Source of the DNA: Bacteroidota bacterium
Lineage (GTDB): Bacteria > Bacteroidota > Bacteroidia > Bacteroidales > FEN-979
NCBI GenBank assembly: GCA_026391715.1
Contig: JAPLDO010000231.1
Coordinates: forward strand, 1 to 51,102
Direction of reading: 5' to 3'
Length of the DNA: 51,102 nucleotides
Shown here: positions 36,201-44,078 of the stretch, piece by piece
Layout: each line of letters starts with the position of its first letter
How positions within the stretch are numbered: the stretch's first letter is position 1
Position numbers and translations under genes: made by a program
Notes under the pieces: generated by a model
Database searches by the model: none
What the model was told of the DNA's origin: nothing
The model's input: the letters and a program-made list of their open reading frames with translations, nothing else

Positions 36201-37047
36201 GATGGTGGTTTTCGGATCAGGCGATTTTCTGGGCAGAAACGCTTTCTGGGGAAAACCCAACAGTTTCAGAATGAAGATCCTCAGCCGGGTGTCATGCGAC
36301 GATAATACCTTCGGAACAACCTACCAGGAGAGGGCGAGAAGTTTCAGGCAATTTTACATCAGCCAGTACGCGCTAATGAAATCGGAGGAGGGAACGGCTC
36401 GTTATTACCGCCGGAAACTTGCGCTGAACTATGTTTTAAAGGGTCCCGTACTCGAATGGTACCTGCGGGTAAAGCTGAAACTCGAAAACAATTATGAACT
36501 TTATCACCAGTTGATGCCCCGCGAAGGAGCTATTCTCGACCTTGGCTGCGGATACGGTTTTATTTCGTACATGCTAATGTTTACCAGTGATAAGCGACAA
36601 ATTACCGGCGTGGATTATGATGAACGGAAAATCACTGTCGCCGAAAACTGCTTCTCGAAAAATGAACGGATTAACTTCGTTTGCGCCGATGTCTCCGAAT
36701 TTCTGATCGCTCCGAATGACGGATTCATCCTGAGCGATGTATTGCATTACCTGACCCCTGAAAAACAGGATGAACTTCTCCGGAAATGTCTGTCGAACCT
36801 GAGAAGGGGAGGAGTTTTACTAATACGCGAGGCTAATTCTGATCTTTCGGAACGGCACAAAAAATCGGCGCTCACCGAATTATTTTCCACCAATACCGGT
36901 TTTAATAAAACGCCGACAAGCGAACGAATTCTCCACTTTACTTCGGCGGCAAAAATCAACGCCATTGCCACTGAATTCGGACTAAACATGGAGATAGTTG
37001 ATAATAAAAAAATCACTTCTAATAACCTTTTTATCATCAGAGGATAA
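33193..37047 (+). CDS. Trifunctional MMPL transporter / lysophospholipid acyltransferase / SAM methyltransferase
   Basis: It has 1,284 residues from the ATG at 33193. Residues 1 to ~860 form an RND/MMPL-type exporter with two repeats, each a large periplasmic loop plus a helical bundle (IIDYSLYFVNHYR in the first, GLGVDYSILMMRGMQ in the second). Residues about 890-1080 are a PlsC-like acyltransferase with N-H906-QSLIE (glutamate in place of the usual aspartate) and FPEGHRS (E974). Residues about 1100-1284 are a class I methyltransferase with LDLGCGYGF near 1115-1123. One polypeptide thus couples acylation, methylation and export of a lipid-like product. The same fusion occurs in Bacteroidota polyene/resorcinol-type clusters. 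Confidence 0.93.
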   Translation: MSDLLVGIYRYFSARKILFVLLLGVLFAGLLLLASGIRFEEDISKTIKGNSREDLTGFVVKNLAITDKIIIDVSLEDTLKPANPEALEKFGQTLVDSLNSHIDSGLIRSITFRASDSVILAMMEMVMSHLPSFLEESDYRRIDSMIQPGFVKSALEKNYKIVLSPAGMVLKKRIQADPLGISNLGLSKLKSLQAGGNFELHDGCVFSSDFSHQLIYIVPSHPSSETSRNDQLITILDNTIQNLKQHDKAAFKISYFGGSAVAVANARQIKKDIALTVLISLILIFSLVGWYFRSIRVPLLGLLPAIFGAALALATLFLFKGKISAISLGIGSVILGLIIDYSLYFVNHYRNKGNIEQAIREMSLSILICSLTTIGAFLCLTFLNSEVLQDLGWFSAISVAGAAFFTLFFLPHLFGEKLFKNQVQRKPNFIDRFAGIRFEEKKWLIAAILIIGLGSMFFAGKTEFETNMNSLSFVTPDLAKAESDLDKISNYKLKNLYLVSTGKNIEEALRNKEKLTSSIQRLINSGIVKGKTDAGFLLSSDSLQRLKIVRWNRFWSDEKRTRLRALLRDVGKTVGFRAQAFDGFYNLLDKTFKPLPALEITVRTKSLLSDWLTTTPDRTLAPTILQVGEANKDKVYEAFPANSRYILFDKQTLTSRFIENVRHDFDLLVSLSMIFVTLLLIFSLGRLGLGLLTALPMFFSWLITLGFMGLTGIRFNIFNIIVSSFIFGLGVDYSILMMRGMQQRLITGKDDMKSYKVAVILSSLTTLFGVGALFAARHPALNSIALVSVVGVVSVVVISFVFQPLIFNGVILSRTQRNTFPVTFNNMVRTFFTWGNIAAIAVALMILGTLINLLLPVRRKKKEALFHRLFCWFSKAYIAVTFVNDQKLINPTGEDFRKPAIIISNHQSLIETPAFLRLYPKIIILTTSWVYSSPIFGPIARLANFYNVDLGLDNLIGLLKEKVTEGFSVLIFPEGHRSADHRIQRFHRGAFYLAEKLQVDILPMVVFGSGDFLGRNAFWGKPNSFRMKILSRVSCDDNTFGTTYQERARSFRQFYISQYALMKSEEGTARYYRRKLALNYVLKGPVLEWYLRVKLKLENNYELYHQLMPREGAILDLGCGYGFISYMLMFTSDKRQITGVDYDERKITVAENCFSKNERINFVCADVSEFLIAPNDGFILSDVLHYLTPEKQDELLRKCLSNLRRGGVLLIREANSDLSERHKKSALTELFSTNTGFNKTPTSERILHFTSAAKINAIATEFGLNMEIVDNKKITSNNLFIIRG

Positions 37048-37051
37048 GCGC

Positions 37052-38575
37052 GTGCGGAAAACCGAAGAAATAGCGGCGAAATATGATGCGATCATTATAG
37101 GCTCTGGTCTCGGCGGTTTGCTTTGCGGCTATATTCTTAGCAAGGAGGGGTTGAATGTCTGTATCATCGAAAAACAACCGCAGCCTGGCGGAAATTTGCT
37201 TACGTTCACGAAACATGGAAACAAATTTGAAACCGGCGTTCATTACATCGGAGCACTTGGCCCCGGCCAGCCACTAAACCGGTACTGGAATTATTTCGGA
37301 CTGATCAACAAGTTGAAATTCAAACAACTTGATATTAACGGATTCGACATTATCGGATTCGGAGATACGGAGTTTCCGCTTGCGCAGGGATTTTCAAATT
37401 TCAGGGAGCGCCTTCTCCCCTACTTCCCCGATGCCGCAAAAGAAATATCCGGTTACATTGAGCGGCTTCAGCAGATTGCCTCGTCGTTCGCGCTTTACAA
37501 CCTTGAATTGCCTACAGCTCGTCATGGTCACTCCTTTTCGGACATCAGCGCCAGCGCCTTTTTTAACGATGTAGCCTTAGGTAAAAGTCATCCTGGTTCT
37601 GGAACTGCGCTCGCTTCGGCGCTTGCAGGCAATAATTTTCTTTATGGCGGAAGCAGCCTGGCGCCGTTGAATGTTGCGGCGCTTATCGCCCACTCCTTCA
37701 TCTCAGGCGCTTACAGAATTGTTGGCGGCAGCGACCAGATAGCGGCAATACTTGCAAGTGAAATCATATCTAAGGGCGGTTCAATTCTTACCGGCAGAAA
37801 AGTTTCCGCCATTGAGCCGGTAAACAATGAATTCAGAATCATTGCGGGCAATAATGAAACATTCTATTCCCGGATAGTCATTTCAAACATTCATCCTTCA
37901 TCCACCATCAGCATGATGCCGGAAGATTCATGGCGACCTGCTTTCCGAAAGAGAATAACATCTTTGCAAAATACGATCGCGCCGTTTATTCTGTTTATAT
38001 CGCTCAAACCTGGAACTTTCCCATACCTAAACCACAATTTCTACTTTCATTCAACCAATAACCCGTGGATTTCCGAATCAAACAATGAGACGCTGTGGCC
38101 CTCGATGTTTCTACTTTCCACTGCCTGCCATAGGATGGAACAAAAATTTGCGGAAACACTTACCATTCTTACCTATATGGAATTTTCTGAGGTAGGAAAA
38201 TGGGAACAAACCAGCGTGGGAAAAAGAGGTCGGGAATATCTTGATTTTAAAAATCAGAGGGCTGAAAAGCTGCTGAACCTGGTTTCACAAAAATTTCCGT
38301 CATTACCCTCTTCAATCGCATTTATGGAAATTTCAACGCCGCTCACGTACCGCGATTACACTGGTACCCCTGATGGATCGCTTTACGGAATCCGGAAAAG
38401 CTACATCGAGCCAGAGGCGACATTGGTAACGCCGAAAACCAAAATCCCAAACTTCTATTTTACTGGTCAGAATATTAATCTTCACGGCGTTTTGGGTGTA
38501 ACGGTTGGCGCCGTTATGACATGCAGCGAAATCCTGGGTTATGAATACCTGTTAAAAAAAATCAAAGATGTCTAA
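37052..38575 (+). CDS. NAD(P)/FAD-dependent oxidoreductase (phytoene-desaturase-like)
   Basis: It has 507 residues from the GTG at 37052, just 4 bases after the previous stop. The FAD-binding Rossmann motif G17-S-G19-LG-G22 is in DAIIIGSGLGGLLCGY, followed by IIEKQPQPGGN, and the C-terminal FYFTGQNINLHGVLGVTVGA block is typical of phytoene dehydrogenase/CrtI-like and retinol-saturase-like enzymes. It probably oxidises or reduces carbon-carbon bonds in a hydrophobic substrate. Its neighbours suggest that the substrate is the lipid made or exported by this operon. It overlaps the next gene by 8 bases. Confidence 0.9.
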   Translation: MRKTEEIAAKYDAIIIGSGLGGLLCGYILSKEGLNVCIIEKQPQPGGNLLTFTKHGNKFETGVHYIGALGPGQPLNRYWNYFGLINKLKFKQLDINGFDIIGFGDTEFPLAQGFSNFRERLLPYFPDAAKEISGYIERLQQIASSFALYNLELPTARHGHSFSDISASAFFNDVALGKSHPGSGTALASALAGNNFLYGGSSLAPLNVAALIAHSFISGAYRIVGGSDQIAAILASEIISKGGSILTGRKVSAIEPVNNEFRIIAGNNETFYSRIVISNIHPSSTISMMPEDSWRPAFRKRITSLQNTIAPFILFISLKPGTFPYLNHNFYFHSTNNPWISESNNETLWPSMFLLSTACHRMEQKFAETLTILTYMEFSEVGKWEQTSVGKRGREYLDFKNQRAEKLLNLVSQKFPSLPSSIAFMEISTPLTYRDYTGTPDGSLYGIRKSYIEPEATLVTPKTKIPNFYFTGQNINLHGVLGVTVGAVMTCSEILGYEYLLKKIKDV

Positions 38576-40277
38576 ACTGAAACACAGGTGGATCAGAAGA
38601 TCAGGCGTCGTTTTGGTCTGCACCATACTGGTAATCATTTTATTTTCTGTCGCCTTTTATTTTTCAACCCGGATTCAGGAACCAAAACCTGCGGAAACAT
38701 CAGTAAATCTCCTTGCTGTCGAAAATCGTGGCGCCGATGATTATCGTATTGGCGTTAACCGGCTAAAAAAAAATCCCGATGGTTTGTGGGAAATGTATGT
38801 TGAAGGGAAGCCATATCAACGCGGAGTTATTGCCGGGAAACTCTCAAAACAGTTGATTGAAATCCAGGAACAGGCATTTATTGATCAGATCAGGAAAATG
38901 ATTCCATCCGACTTTTACCTGCGTTTTCTGAAGTACTTTATCGGCTGGTTCAACCGCGATCTCGATGAATATTTAACCGATGAATACAAGGAAGAAATTT
39001 TCGGTATTTCGCTTTCCGCCTCGCCCCGATTTTCATTTATCGGCTCAAACTATCAGCGGATGCTGAATTATCATTCGGCGCATGACGTCGGTCACGCACT
39101 TCAGGATTTTGCTCTGGTTGGATGCACCAGCTTTGGCGTTTGGGATTCAAAATCAAAAGACAGTTCCCTGATCGTCGGACGAAATTTTGATTTTTACGTC
39201 GGCGATAAATTCGCTGAAAACAAAATTGTCTGTTTTGAAAAACCCGACAAGGGCTATCCATTTATGATGGTTACATGGGGAGGAATGATCGGCGCGGTAT
39301 CGGGAATGAATGAAAAAGGGCTGACTGTCACTATCAATGCCGCGAAATCGGACATTCCGGGTTCGGCAAGAACTCCCATTTCGATCCTGGCTCGCGAAAT
39401 CCTTCAATATGCGCAAAACATCAGCGAAGCCTGGTCAATTGCAAAAAAAAGGCAAACCTTTGTATCGGAATCAATCCTTATTGGATCGGCGCAGGATCAT
39501 CAGGCAGCCATCATTGAGAAATCGCCTTTTAAAATTGCCATTGTAAAGTCTTCCTCTGATTACATCGCCTGCGCCAACCATTTTCAATCGCCGGTTTTTG
39601 CCAACGATCCGCTGAATATCCGTAACAAGAATGAAAATGCCTCCGTTTATCGCTACAAACGGCTGATCCAGGATATTACAAATTCGATTCCACTGGATTA
39701 CAAAGAGGCGGCGAACATCCTTCGCGATCAGCGCGGATTGAATAACAAAAATATTGGCATGGGAAACGAGAAAGCAATGAACCAACTTATATCCCATCAT
39801 TCGATAATTTTTAGCCCGGAAAAACTATTGGTTTGGGTTTCAACCGCGCCCTGGCAACTCGGTTCCTATACATGTTACGACCTTGATAAAATTTTTCATA
39901 ATTTTGCAGCGCTTCGCCAGGATTCAGGTTTGTCGGTGAAAAAGCTAATGATTCCCTCCGATCCATTCCTTGAAAGCGACGACTATAAACATTTTATGAG
40001 ATTCAGGGAATTAAGGGAAGCGCTTAAAAAATCAATCCAAACCGGGCAAACCGACACTATTGAGAGTTCTTTTATTGATGAGTTTACAGCGACAAATCCC
40101 AATTTTTATGAGACGTTTTCATTAACCGGCGACTATTACCGGGTCAGGAAACAGTGGGAAAATGCCAGGAATTCATATCTCCGGGCGCTTGAACTTGAAG
40201 TACCCCGCTGGAATGAAAAGCTGACAATCATCAAAAAGCTGACCGAATGCAACGCCAATATTCGTTCCCGCCCATAG
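38568..40277 (+). CDS. Membrane-anchored C45-type acyltransferase/hydrolase (Ntn-hydrolase fold)
   Basis: It has 569 residues with a single N-terminal membrane anchor (about 13-32), placing the rest outside the cytoplasm. The C45/AAT signature includes EGKPYQRGVIAGKL and the likely nucleophile C186 (LVGCTSFGVW), followed by GRNFDFYVG and TINAAKSD. In well-studied relatives the equivalent cysteine becomes N-terminal by autocleavage; whether that happens here, given the long pro-region, is unknown. The C-terminal ~90 residues look like a TPR-type helix pair (YYRVRKQWENARNSYLRALE). It would make or cleave an amide or ester on the operon's product. Confidence 0.85.
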   Translation: MSKLKHRWIRRSGVVLVCTILVIILFSVAFYFSTRIQEPKPAETSVNLLAVENRGADDYRIGVNRLKKNPDGLWEMYVEGKPYQRGVIAGKLSKQLIEIQEQAFIDQIRKMIPSDFYLRFLKYFIGWFNRDLDEYLTDEYKEEIFGISLSASPRFSFIGSNYQRMLNYHSAHDVGHALQDFALVGCTSFGVWDSKSKDSSLIVGRNFDFYVGDKFAENKIVCFEKPDKGYPFMMVTWGGMIGAVSGMNEKGLTVTINAAKSDIPGSARTPISILAREILQYAQNISEAWSIAKKRQTFVSESILIGSAQDHQAAIIEKSPFKIAIVKSSSDYIACANHFQSPVFANDPLNIRNKNENASVYRYKRLIQDITNSIPLDYKEAANILRDQRGLNNKNIGMGNEKAMNQLISHHSIIFSPEKLLVWVSTAPWQLGSYTCYDLDKIFHNFAALRQDSGLSVKKLMIPSDPFLESDDYKHFMRFRELREALKKSIQTGQTDTIESSFIDEFTATNPNFYETFSLTGDYYRVRKQWENARNSYLRALELEVPRWNEKLTIIKKLTECNANIRSRP

Positions 40278-40322
40278 TGAAGTAAGCGCTGCCAAGTGAT
40301 TTTACGTTTTAAAAATTGAACG

Positions 40323-41684
40323 ATGATATTCAAACTGATATATCCCAGATGGGAAAAACTTGAAGGACAAACCATCTTCAGCCTGCCGCCTCACGGACCG
40401 GTGGTAATGGCGGCTGCGGTTCCTGAAAATATTGAGATTGATTTTACCGATGAAAATGTTGAAGAACTTGTCATTGATGGCAGTCCTGATTTTGTGGGAA
40501 TTTCGATGATGCTTACGACCCAGGTTAAACGAGGCTGGGAAATTGCCGACCAATACCATAAACTTGGGAAAAAAGTGATCTTTGGCGGGATTTCAACCAT
40601 GCTTCACGCCGAAGAAACCATGATTCATGCCGATTCGGTATTTCTCGGAGAAGTGGAAGGACGCCTTGACCAGGTTTTTCAGGACTTCATGAAAAATGAT
40701 CTTAAAAAGATTTACAACTTCATGAACAAACCGCCCGATATGAACCTGGTTGGTCCGGCGCGTCGCGACATTCTGAAAAAAGACCTTTACTATCACAAGG
40801 GATTCAGGATGGTTGACCTGTTCCATGCTTCAAGGGGATGCATTTACGATTGCTATCCATGCGCAGTTCGTTACCTCGGCGGTCGCGGGTTTCGCCCACG
40901 TCCCATTGAACGTGTGGTTGAAGAGCTTTCTCAGATGGATAACAACAGGCTTTTTATTGTTGACAATTCACTGGCTCTCGATACAAAATGGGAAAAGGAA
41001 CTTTTTAAAGCGATGATTCCACTGAAGAAAAAATGGGTCAGCCATACAATTGAAGACAAGAATGAAGTTCTTGATCTTGCCGCGCAGGCTGGCGCATGGT
41101 ACGTTTACCAGGCAGTTTTCGACACCTCCGACTATATCCGCAACCGCGTCAAACAATATCACGATTATGGTATTGCAGTTGAAGGAACCATTCTCCTCGG
41201 ACTTGACAATCAAACTGATGATGACATAAAACGCCTTGTTGATTTCCTGCTTGAAATTGATCTGGATCTGGCAGAGTTTACTGTACTTGCGCCATTCCCA
41301 CACACCAAAGCCTACAGCGACCTTTTAAAGCAAGGCAGGATTTTCGACACCGACTGGAACCATTACAACGCCGGTAAAGTAGTCTATCATCCTAAACATT
41401 TTTCGGCTGAAAAACTTTCAGAACTTTACCAGTATGCCTGGGATACTTTCTACAAGGACGAACCCCAGTCCATGATGATGGCACATACACCCCCCGCCGC
41501 CGCGACATCGCCGAACTCAGCTTCGGAAAAAAAATCCCAAAAGTCGCCTAACCCAACTTACCAACTTACCAACTTACCAGCTTCCTATGGACACCTCTCC
41601 CTCCTTCACCAAATACATGGACAGCTATTTCGACTACACGGGCAATTGGGAAAGTCCTTCCAGATGCGGGTTAAAAATCGTTAA
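40323..41684 (+). CDS. B12-binding-type radical SAM protein (3' end probably frameshifted)
   Basis: It has 453 residues as read. The N-terminal ~150 residues resemble a cobalamin-binding-like Rossmann domain (ISMMLTTQVKRGWEIADQYH, then VIFGGISTMLHAEE). The radical SAM motif is C173-x3-C177-x2-C180 (GCIYDCYPC), a CX3CX2C site, followed by FIVDNSLA and EGTILLGLDNQTDDD. The last ~65 residues, after MMMAHTPP, look non-native and overlap the next gene by 98 bases. Adding one base to the C6 run at 41490-41495 would switch to a frame reading RRRDIAELSFGKKIPKVA and stopping at 41551. Substrate unknown; the gene lies directly downstream of the lipid operon. Confidence 0.85.
   Translation: MIFKLIYPRWEKLEGQTIFSLPPHGPVVMAAAVPENIEIDFTDENVEELVIDGSPDFVGISMMLTTQVKRGWEIADQYHKLGKKVIFGGISTMLHAEETMIHADSVFLGEVEGRLDQVFQDFMKNDLKKIYNFMNKPPDMNLVGPARRDILKKDLYYHKGFRMVDLFHASRGCIYDCYPCAVRYLGGRGFRPRPIERVVEELSQMDNNRLFIVDNSLALDTKWEKELFKAMIPLKKKWVSHTIEDKNEVLDLAAQAGAWYVYQAVFDTSDYIRNRVKQYHDYGIAVEGTILLGLDNQTDDDIKRLVDFLLEIDLDLAEFTVLAPFPHTKAYSDLLKQGRIFDTDWNHYNAGKVVYHPKHFSAEKLSELYQYAWDTFYKDEPQSMMMAHTPPAAATSPNSASEKKSQKSPNPTYQLTNLPASYGHLSLLHQIHGQLFRLHGQLGKSFQMRVKNR
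41555..41586 (+). repeat. Leader with three AACTTACC octamers
   Basis: AACTTACC is repeated at 41555-41562, 41563-41570 and 41571-41578, then AGCTTCCT and the ATG at 41587. The leader of ftcD (12014-12036, minus strand) carries the same 20-base core in the same position relative to its ATG. Confidence 0.75.
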
Positions 41685-42006
41685 ACTGAAAGATGGCAAA
41701 ACGCTTGCCATTGCCACTGAAATTTACCGTCAGAACCCCGGAACACCGGTAACGGAATGGTGCGCTCCCCTTGCAACACTGATAATGAAAGGCGAGGATT
41801 GTCAACCAGATCAGTTTATTTTCATTGAGCACACACCTGATATGGGAAGTAAGCTGGATTTTTACAATGAAACCTTCGACCTCGTTACTTTTACATGGAA
41901 TGGCAAAAGCCTCATAAATCCTGAATGGAAGCGACTTACGGCGGCAGATGTGGATGCTATGATGCGACCAAACGGCGTTACTGATCCAAGTGAAACCCCA
42001 GGATAG
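41587..42006 (+). CDS. Hypothetical protein, 139 residues
   Basis: I do not recognise this protein. It is acidic and soluble with no signal peptide or membrane segment. Visible features are an N-terminal FTKYMDSYFDYTGNWESPSR, a strand-rich middle (GLKIVKLKDGKTLAIATEIY) and a C-terminal part with NPEWKRLTAADVDAMMRPNG. Natural composition and the clear start after the AACTTACC leader support a real gene. It follows the radical SAM gene on the same strand by 35 bases, if that gene's stop is at 41551, and may be co-transcribed with it. Confidence 0.6.
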   Translation: MDTSPSFTKYMDSYFDYTGNWESPSRCGLKIVKLKDGKTLAIATEIYRQNPGTPVTEWCAPLATLIMKGEDCQPDQFIFIEHTPDMGSKLDFYNETFDLVTFTWNGKSLINPEWKRLTAADVDAMMRPNGVTDPSETPG

Positions 42007-42045
42007 CGAATCATTCTTTCTCCTGAAGCGAATAAGAGTTTCCCC

Positions 42046-43356
42046 TCAAAAAATCTCCTGCGCCTGCAAATACAATCCTTTCGATAGTTCTCCCAGTCCA
42101 AAGTCTATTAAAATATTGGTACGATCGTATTTGCCAACCATGATACGCAATCCGAAACCAGCGCCTGGTTTAAGGTAGCCAAACAGCGGAACGTTCATAT
42201 CGCGGTTTGATGCAGTTGTAACATTGGCAAAAAGAACTCCGCCAACAATTCCCGAACATGGCGAAATCGGAAACCGGTATTCAACTTCGCCGTAAACAAG
42301 GTCTTCGCCGCGCCATCTGCCCTGGGCATAACCGCGTCCCGATGAGTTCATTTGATCAAAACCGTTTGACATCAGATTGAGATATGGTATTTCACCGGTA
42401 ACCTTGAAACTACCATAAACCCAGAAGGCAAGCAAATGCCTCGGAATCTTTTCCGACAATCCAATGTATGTTCTGAATTCTGTCCAAAACTGAGAGCCAT
42501 TGCGGGCGCTTCCAATATCTTTAAAATTATACCGGTAATTCATGTTCACAAAAAACCCCTTGTAGGCATTTATGATATTATCACGGGTATCATAAGCAAA
42601 ATTGAGGCTTATACCTGAAGCGGCATATTTTTCAGGATCAAATCCATGAAGAGTGCAATAAGCAAAGTGGGGGGTGACAGTATTATATGACGAGTCAAGT
42701 TTCAGGTCAACATCTTTTATGGCATAATAATAATCAAGATGATAGCCAATTCCGCCATAGAGATGGGCTGCCAGTTCCCATAAAACAACATTGTGAAACT
42801 TGAACCAGTTATATTTCATTGGAAATTTCCCACCCTCATAACTTACATGATTGTCACTATTTTCAGGGTATTCAGGAATAAAAGGAATATTGTCTTCAGT
42901 CCCGGTTCCAAGTCCGTAAGTTGGCAAACGAAACAAATACATTCGCCAGTCTGTTTGAATGAATATCCGGTTGCGGTCAAGAAACATGTTTGTCCGGATG
43001 TACGAAATCAACTGACGTTCAGTGGTATATAACAGTTGTAACGACCCCGCTGATAACCTTGTAAGCGGATGTTTACCAAATGTCCACGACAGGGAGGAAC
43101 CAACACCAAACTGCAATCCGGTTGAAGGCGACGAACCTATTAGTGGAATTATAATGGCGCGGACTTTCCTCGAGGGGATTTCAAGAGGCTGAATTTTATT
43201 TTTCGTCAGAACATCAAAAATATCCTGCTGAACGCAAAGTGTGTCGGCAGATAATGAATCTCCTGAATGACTTCGCGCTGTCTCCTGACCAAAGCAGGTA
43301 AAACCTGCGCATAGATAGACGAAAACGAGGAAATTACGAAAAAGTAAAGTCAACAT
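42046..43356 (-). CDS. BamA/TamA-type outer-membrane beta-barrel protein without POTRA domains
   Basis: It has 436 residues with a signal peptide (LLFRNFLVFVYLCAGFTCFG, then QE). A short periplasmic segment is followed by a surface-antigen (D15/Omp85-like) barrel: GLQFGVGSSLSWTFG near residue 80, FAYDTRDNIINAYKGFF (the strand-pair motif), and SSGRGYAQGRWRGEDLVYGE with EYRFPI, which corresponds to the conserved L6-type region. The C-terminus TNILIDFGLG is typical of the last strands. POTRA domains are missing, so it is not BamA itself. Transport or assembly roles are possible; the cargo is unknown. Confidence 0.85.
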   Translation of the reverse strand: MLTLLFRNFLVFVYLCAGFTCFGQETARSHSGDSLSADTLCVQQDIFDVLTKNKIQPLEIPSRKVRAIIIPLIGSSPSTGLQFGVGSSLSWTFGKHPLTRLSAGSLQLLYTTERQLISYIRTNMFLDRNRIFIQTDWRMYLFRLPTYGLGTGTEDNIPFIPEYPENSDNHVSYEGGKFPMKYNWFKFHNVVLWELAAHLYGGIGYHLDYYYAIKDVDLKLDSSYNTVTPHFAYCTLHGFDPEKYAASGISLNFAYDTRDNIINAYKGFFVNMNYRYNFKDIGSARNGSQFWTEFRTYIGLSEKIPRHLLAFWVYGSFKVTGEIPYLNLMSNGFDQMNSSGRGYAQGRWRGEDLVYGEVEYRFPISPCSGIVGGVLFANVTTASNRDMNVPLFGYLKPGAGFGLRIMVGKYDRTNILIDFGLGELSKGLYLQAQEIF

Positions 43357-43436
43357 TTGGCTTTTTTATATGCGTAAGCCAGGCGCGTTGGAAAAAAAAC
43401 AAATGGCGCGCTACCTATATCAGCCATTTTTATTCG

Positions 43437-43816
43437 CTATAAAAATTGGACATCTATGTCTCTCACTTTTTTGAAATCTTTGTCCATAGTAATAATTTTC
43501 AAACCAAAAAAATTTAGCGATAACTATGTTGGTATGAATCATCAAAATCTAAATTTACAAGTTTGCTTGTTTCGATTATTTGAGTGTGTTCTTCAAAGGG
43601 CAAAGTCCGGATATTCATCGTCTCTGTTATAGTTTTCAAAAAACTTGAATACTCATTAAATGCCTATGCTCTAAATAACACAATTGCTAGTGAAAATAAA
43701 GAGAAGTCTGATATATTTAAGCTTCCTTCATTAGCAGTAATAAATTGTTTACATTTCTCATTATTGGTTTGGTCTAATAAAATTTCCAAAAGTATATTTG
43801 TATCAAGTAAATACAT
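43437..43816 (-). pseudogene. Broken PIN-domain (VapC-like) toxin gene
   Basis: From the ATG at 43816 the minus strand reads MYLLDTNILLEILLD, a PIN N-terminus with the first catalytic aspartate. An in-frame TAG (43664-43666) follows LFRA, and the frame then continues FNEYSSFLKTITETMNIR to LDFDDSYQH. Frame changes follow, one close to the A7 run at 43506-43512 (T7 on the minus strand), and the end reads LKIITMDKDFKKVRDIDVQF and stops at 43437. The three acidic PIN clusters (LLDTN, FDDSYQ, TMDKDF) are all recognisable but cannot be made as one protein. It sits 2 bases after the antitoxin gene. Confidence 0.8.
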
Positions 43817-43818
43817 AG

Positions 43819-44055
43819 TTATAACTCCCAAATATTATGTTGCAATTCAACTGATGAAATATTTGAAAACATTTTTTTTAACGCTCCTTCCCATTCAAAC
43901 GTTACTTTTCGATTTGTAGGTTCGTTTTGAATTGATGATTTTGACAATAAGAAATTAATAAAATCAAAAACTTCTTGTTTTTGAAAATATTGCAATTGAG
44001 ATACTTTCTCGGCAATTATTGCATCATATCCGATAAAGTTCTTTTGTGAAATCAT
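43819..44055 (-). CDS. DUF2281-type antitoxin of a PIN toxin-antitoxin pair
   Basis: It is a 78-residue protein with an intact frame. The C-terminal half (FEWEGALKK, then SVELQHNIWEL) resembles the toxin-binding tail of DUF2281/VapB-like antitoxins that pair with PIN-domain toxins in Bacteroidota and cyanobacteria. The N-terminal half is helical (IIAEKVSQLQYFQKQEVFDF). A -7 box TATATTTG lies at 44079-44086 on its strand. The partner toxin directly downstream is a pseudogene, so this is an orphaned antitoxin. Lower GC than its neighbours suggests acquisition by transfer. Confidence 0.75.
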   Translation of the reverse strand: MISQKNFIGYDAIIAEKVSQLQYFQKQEVFDFINFLLSKSSIQNEPTNRKVTFEWEGALKKMFSNISSVELQHNIWEL

Positions 44056-44078
44056 AATGTTATTTTATAGTTTATCTG

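Noticed and set aside
42046-43356. BamA itself
   Set aside because: No POTRA domains are present and the protein is far too short; only the barrel is related.
43584-43919. Plus-strand 111-residue frame
   Set aside because: It is antisense to the PIN toxin pseudogene and the end of the antitoxin gene, which have clear family motifs on the minus strand.
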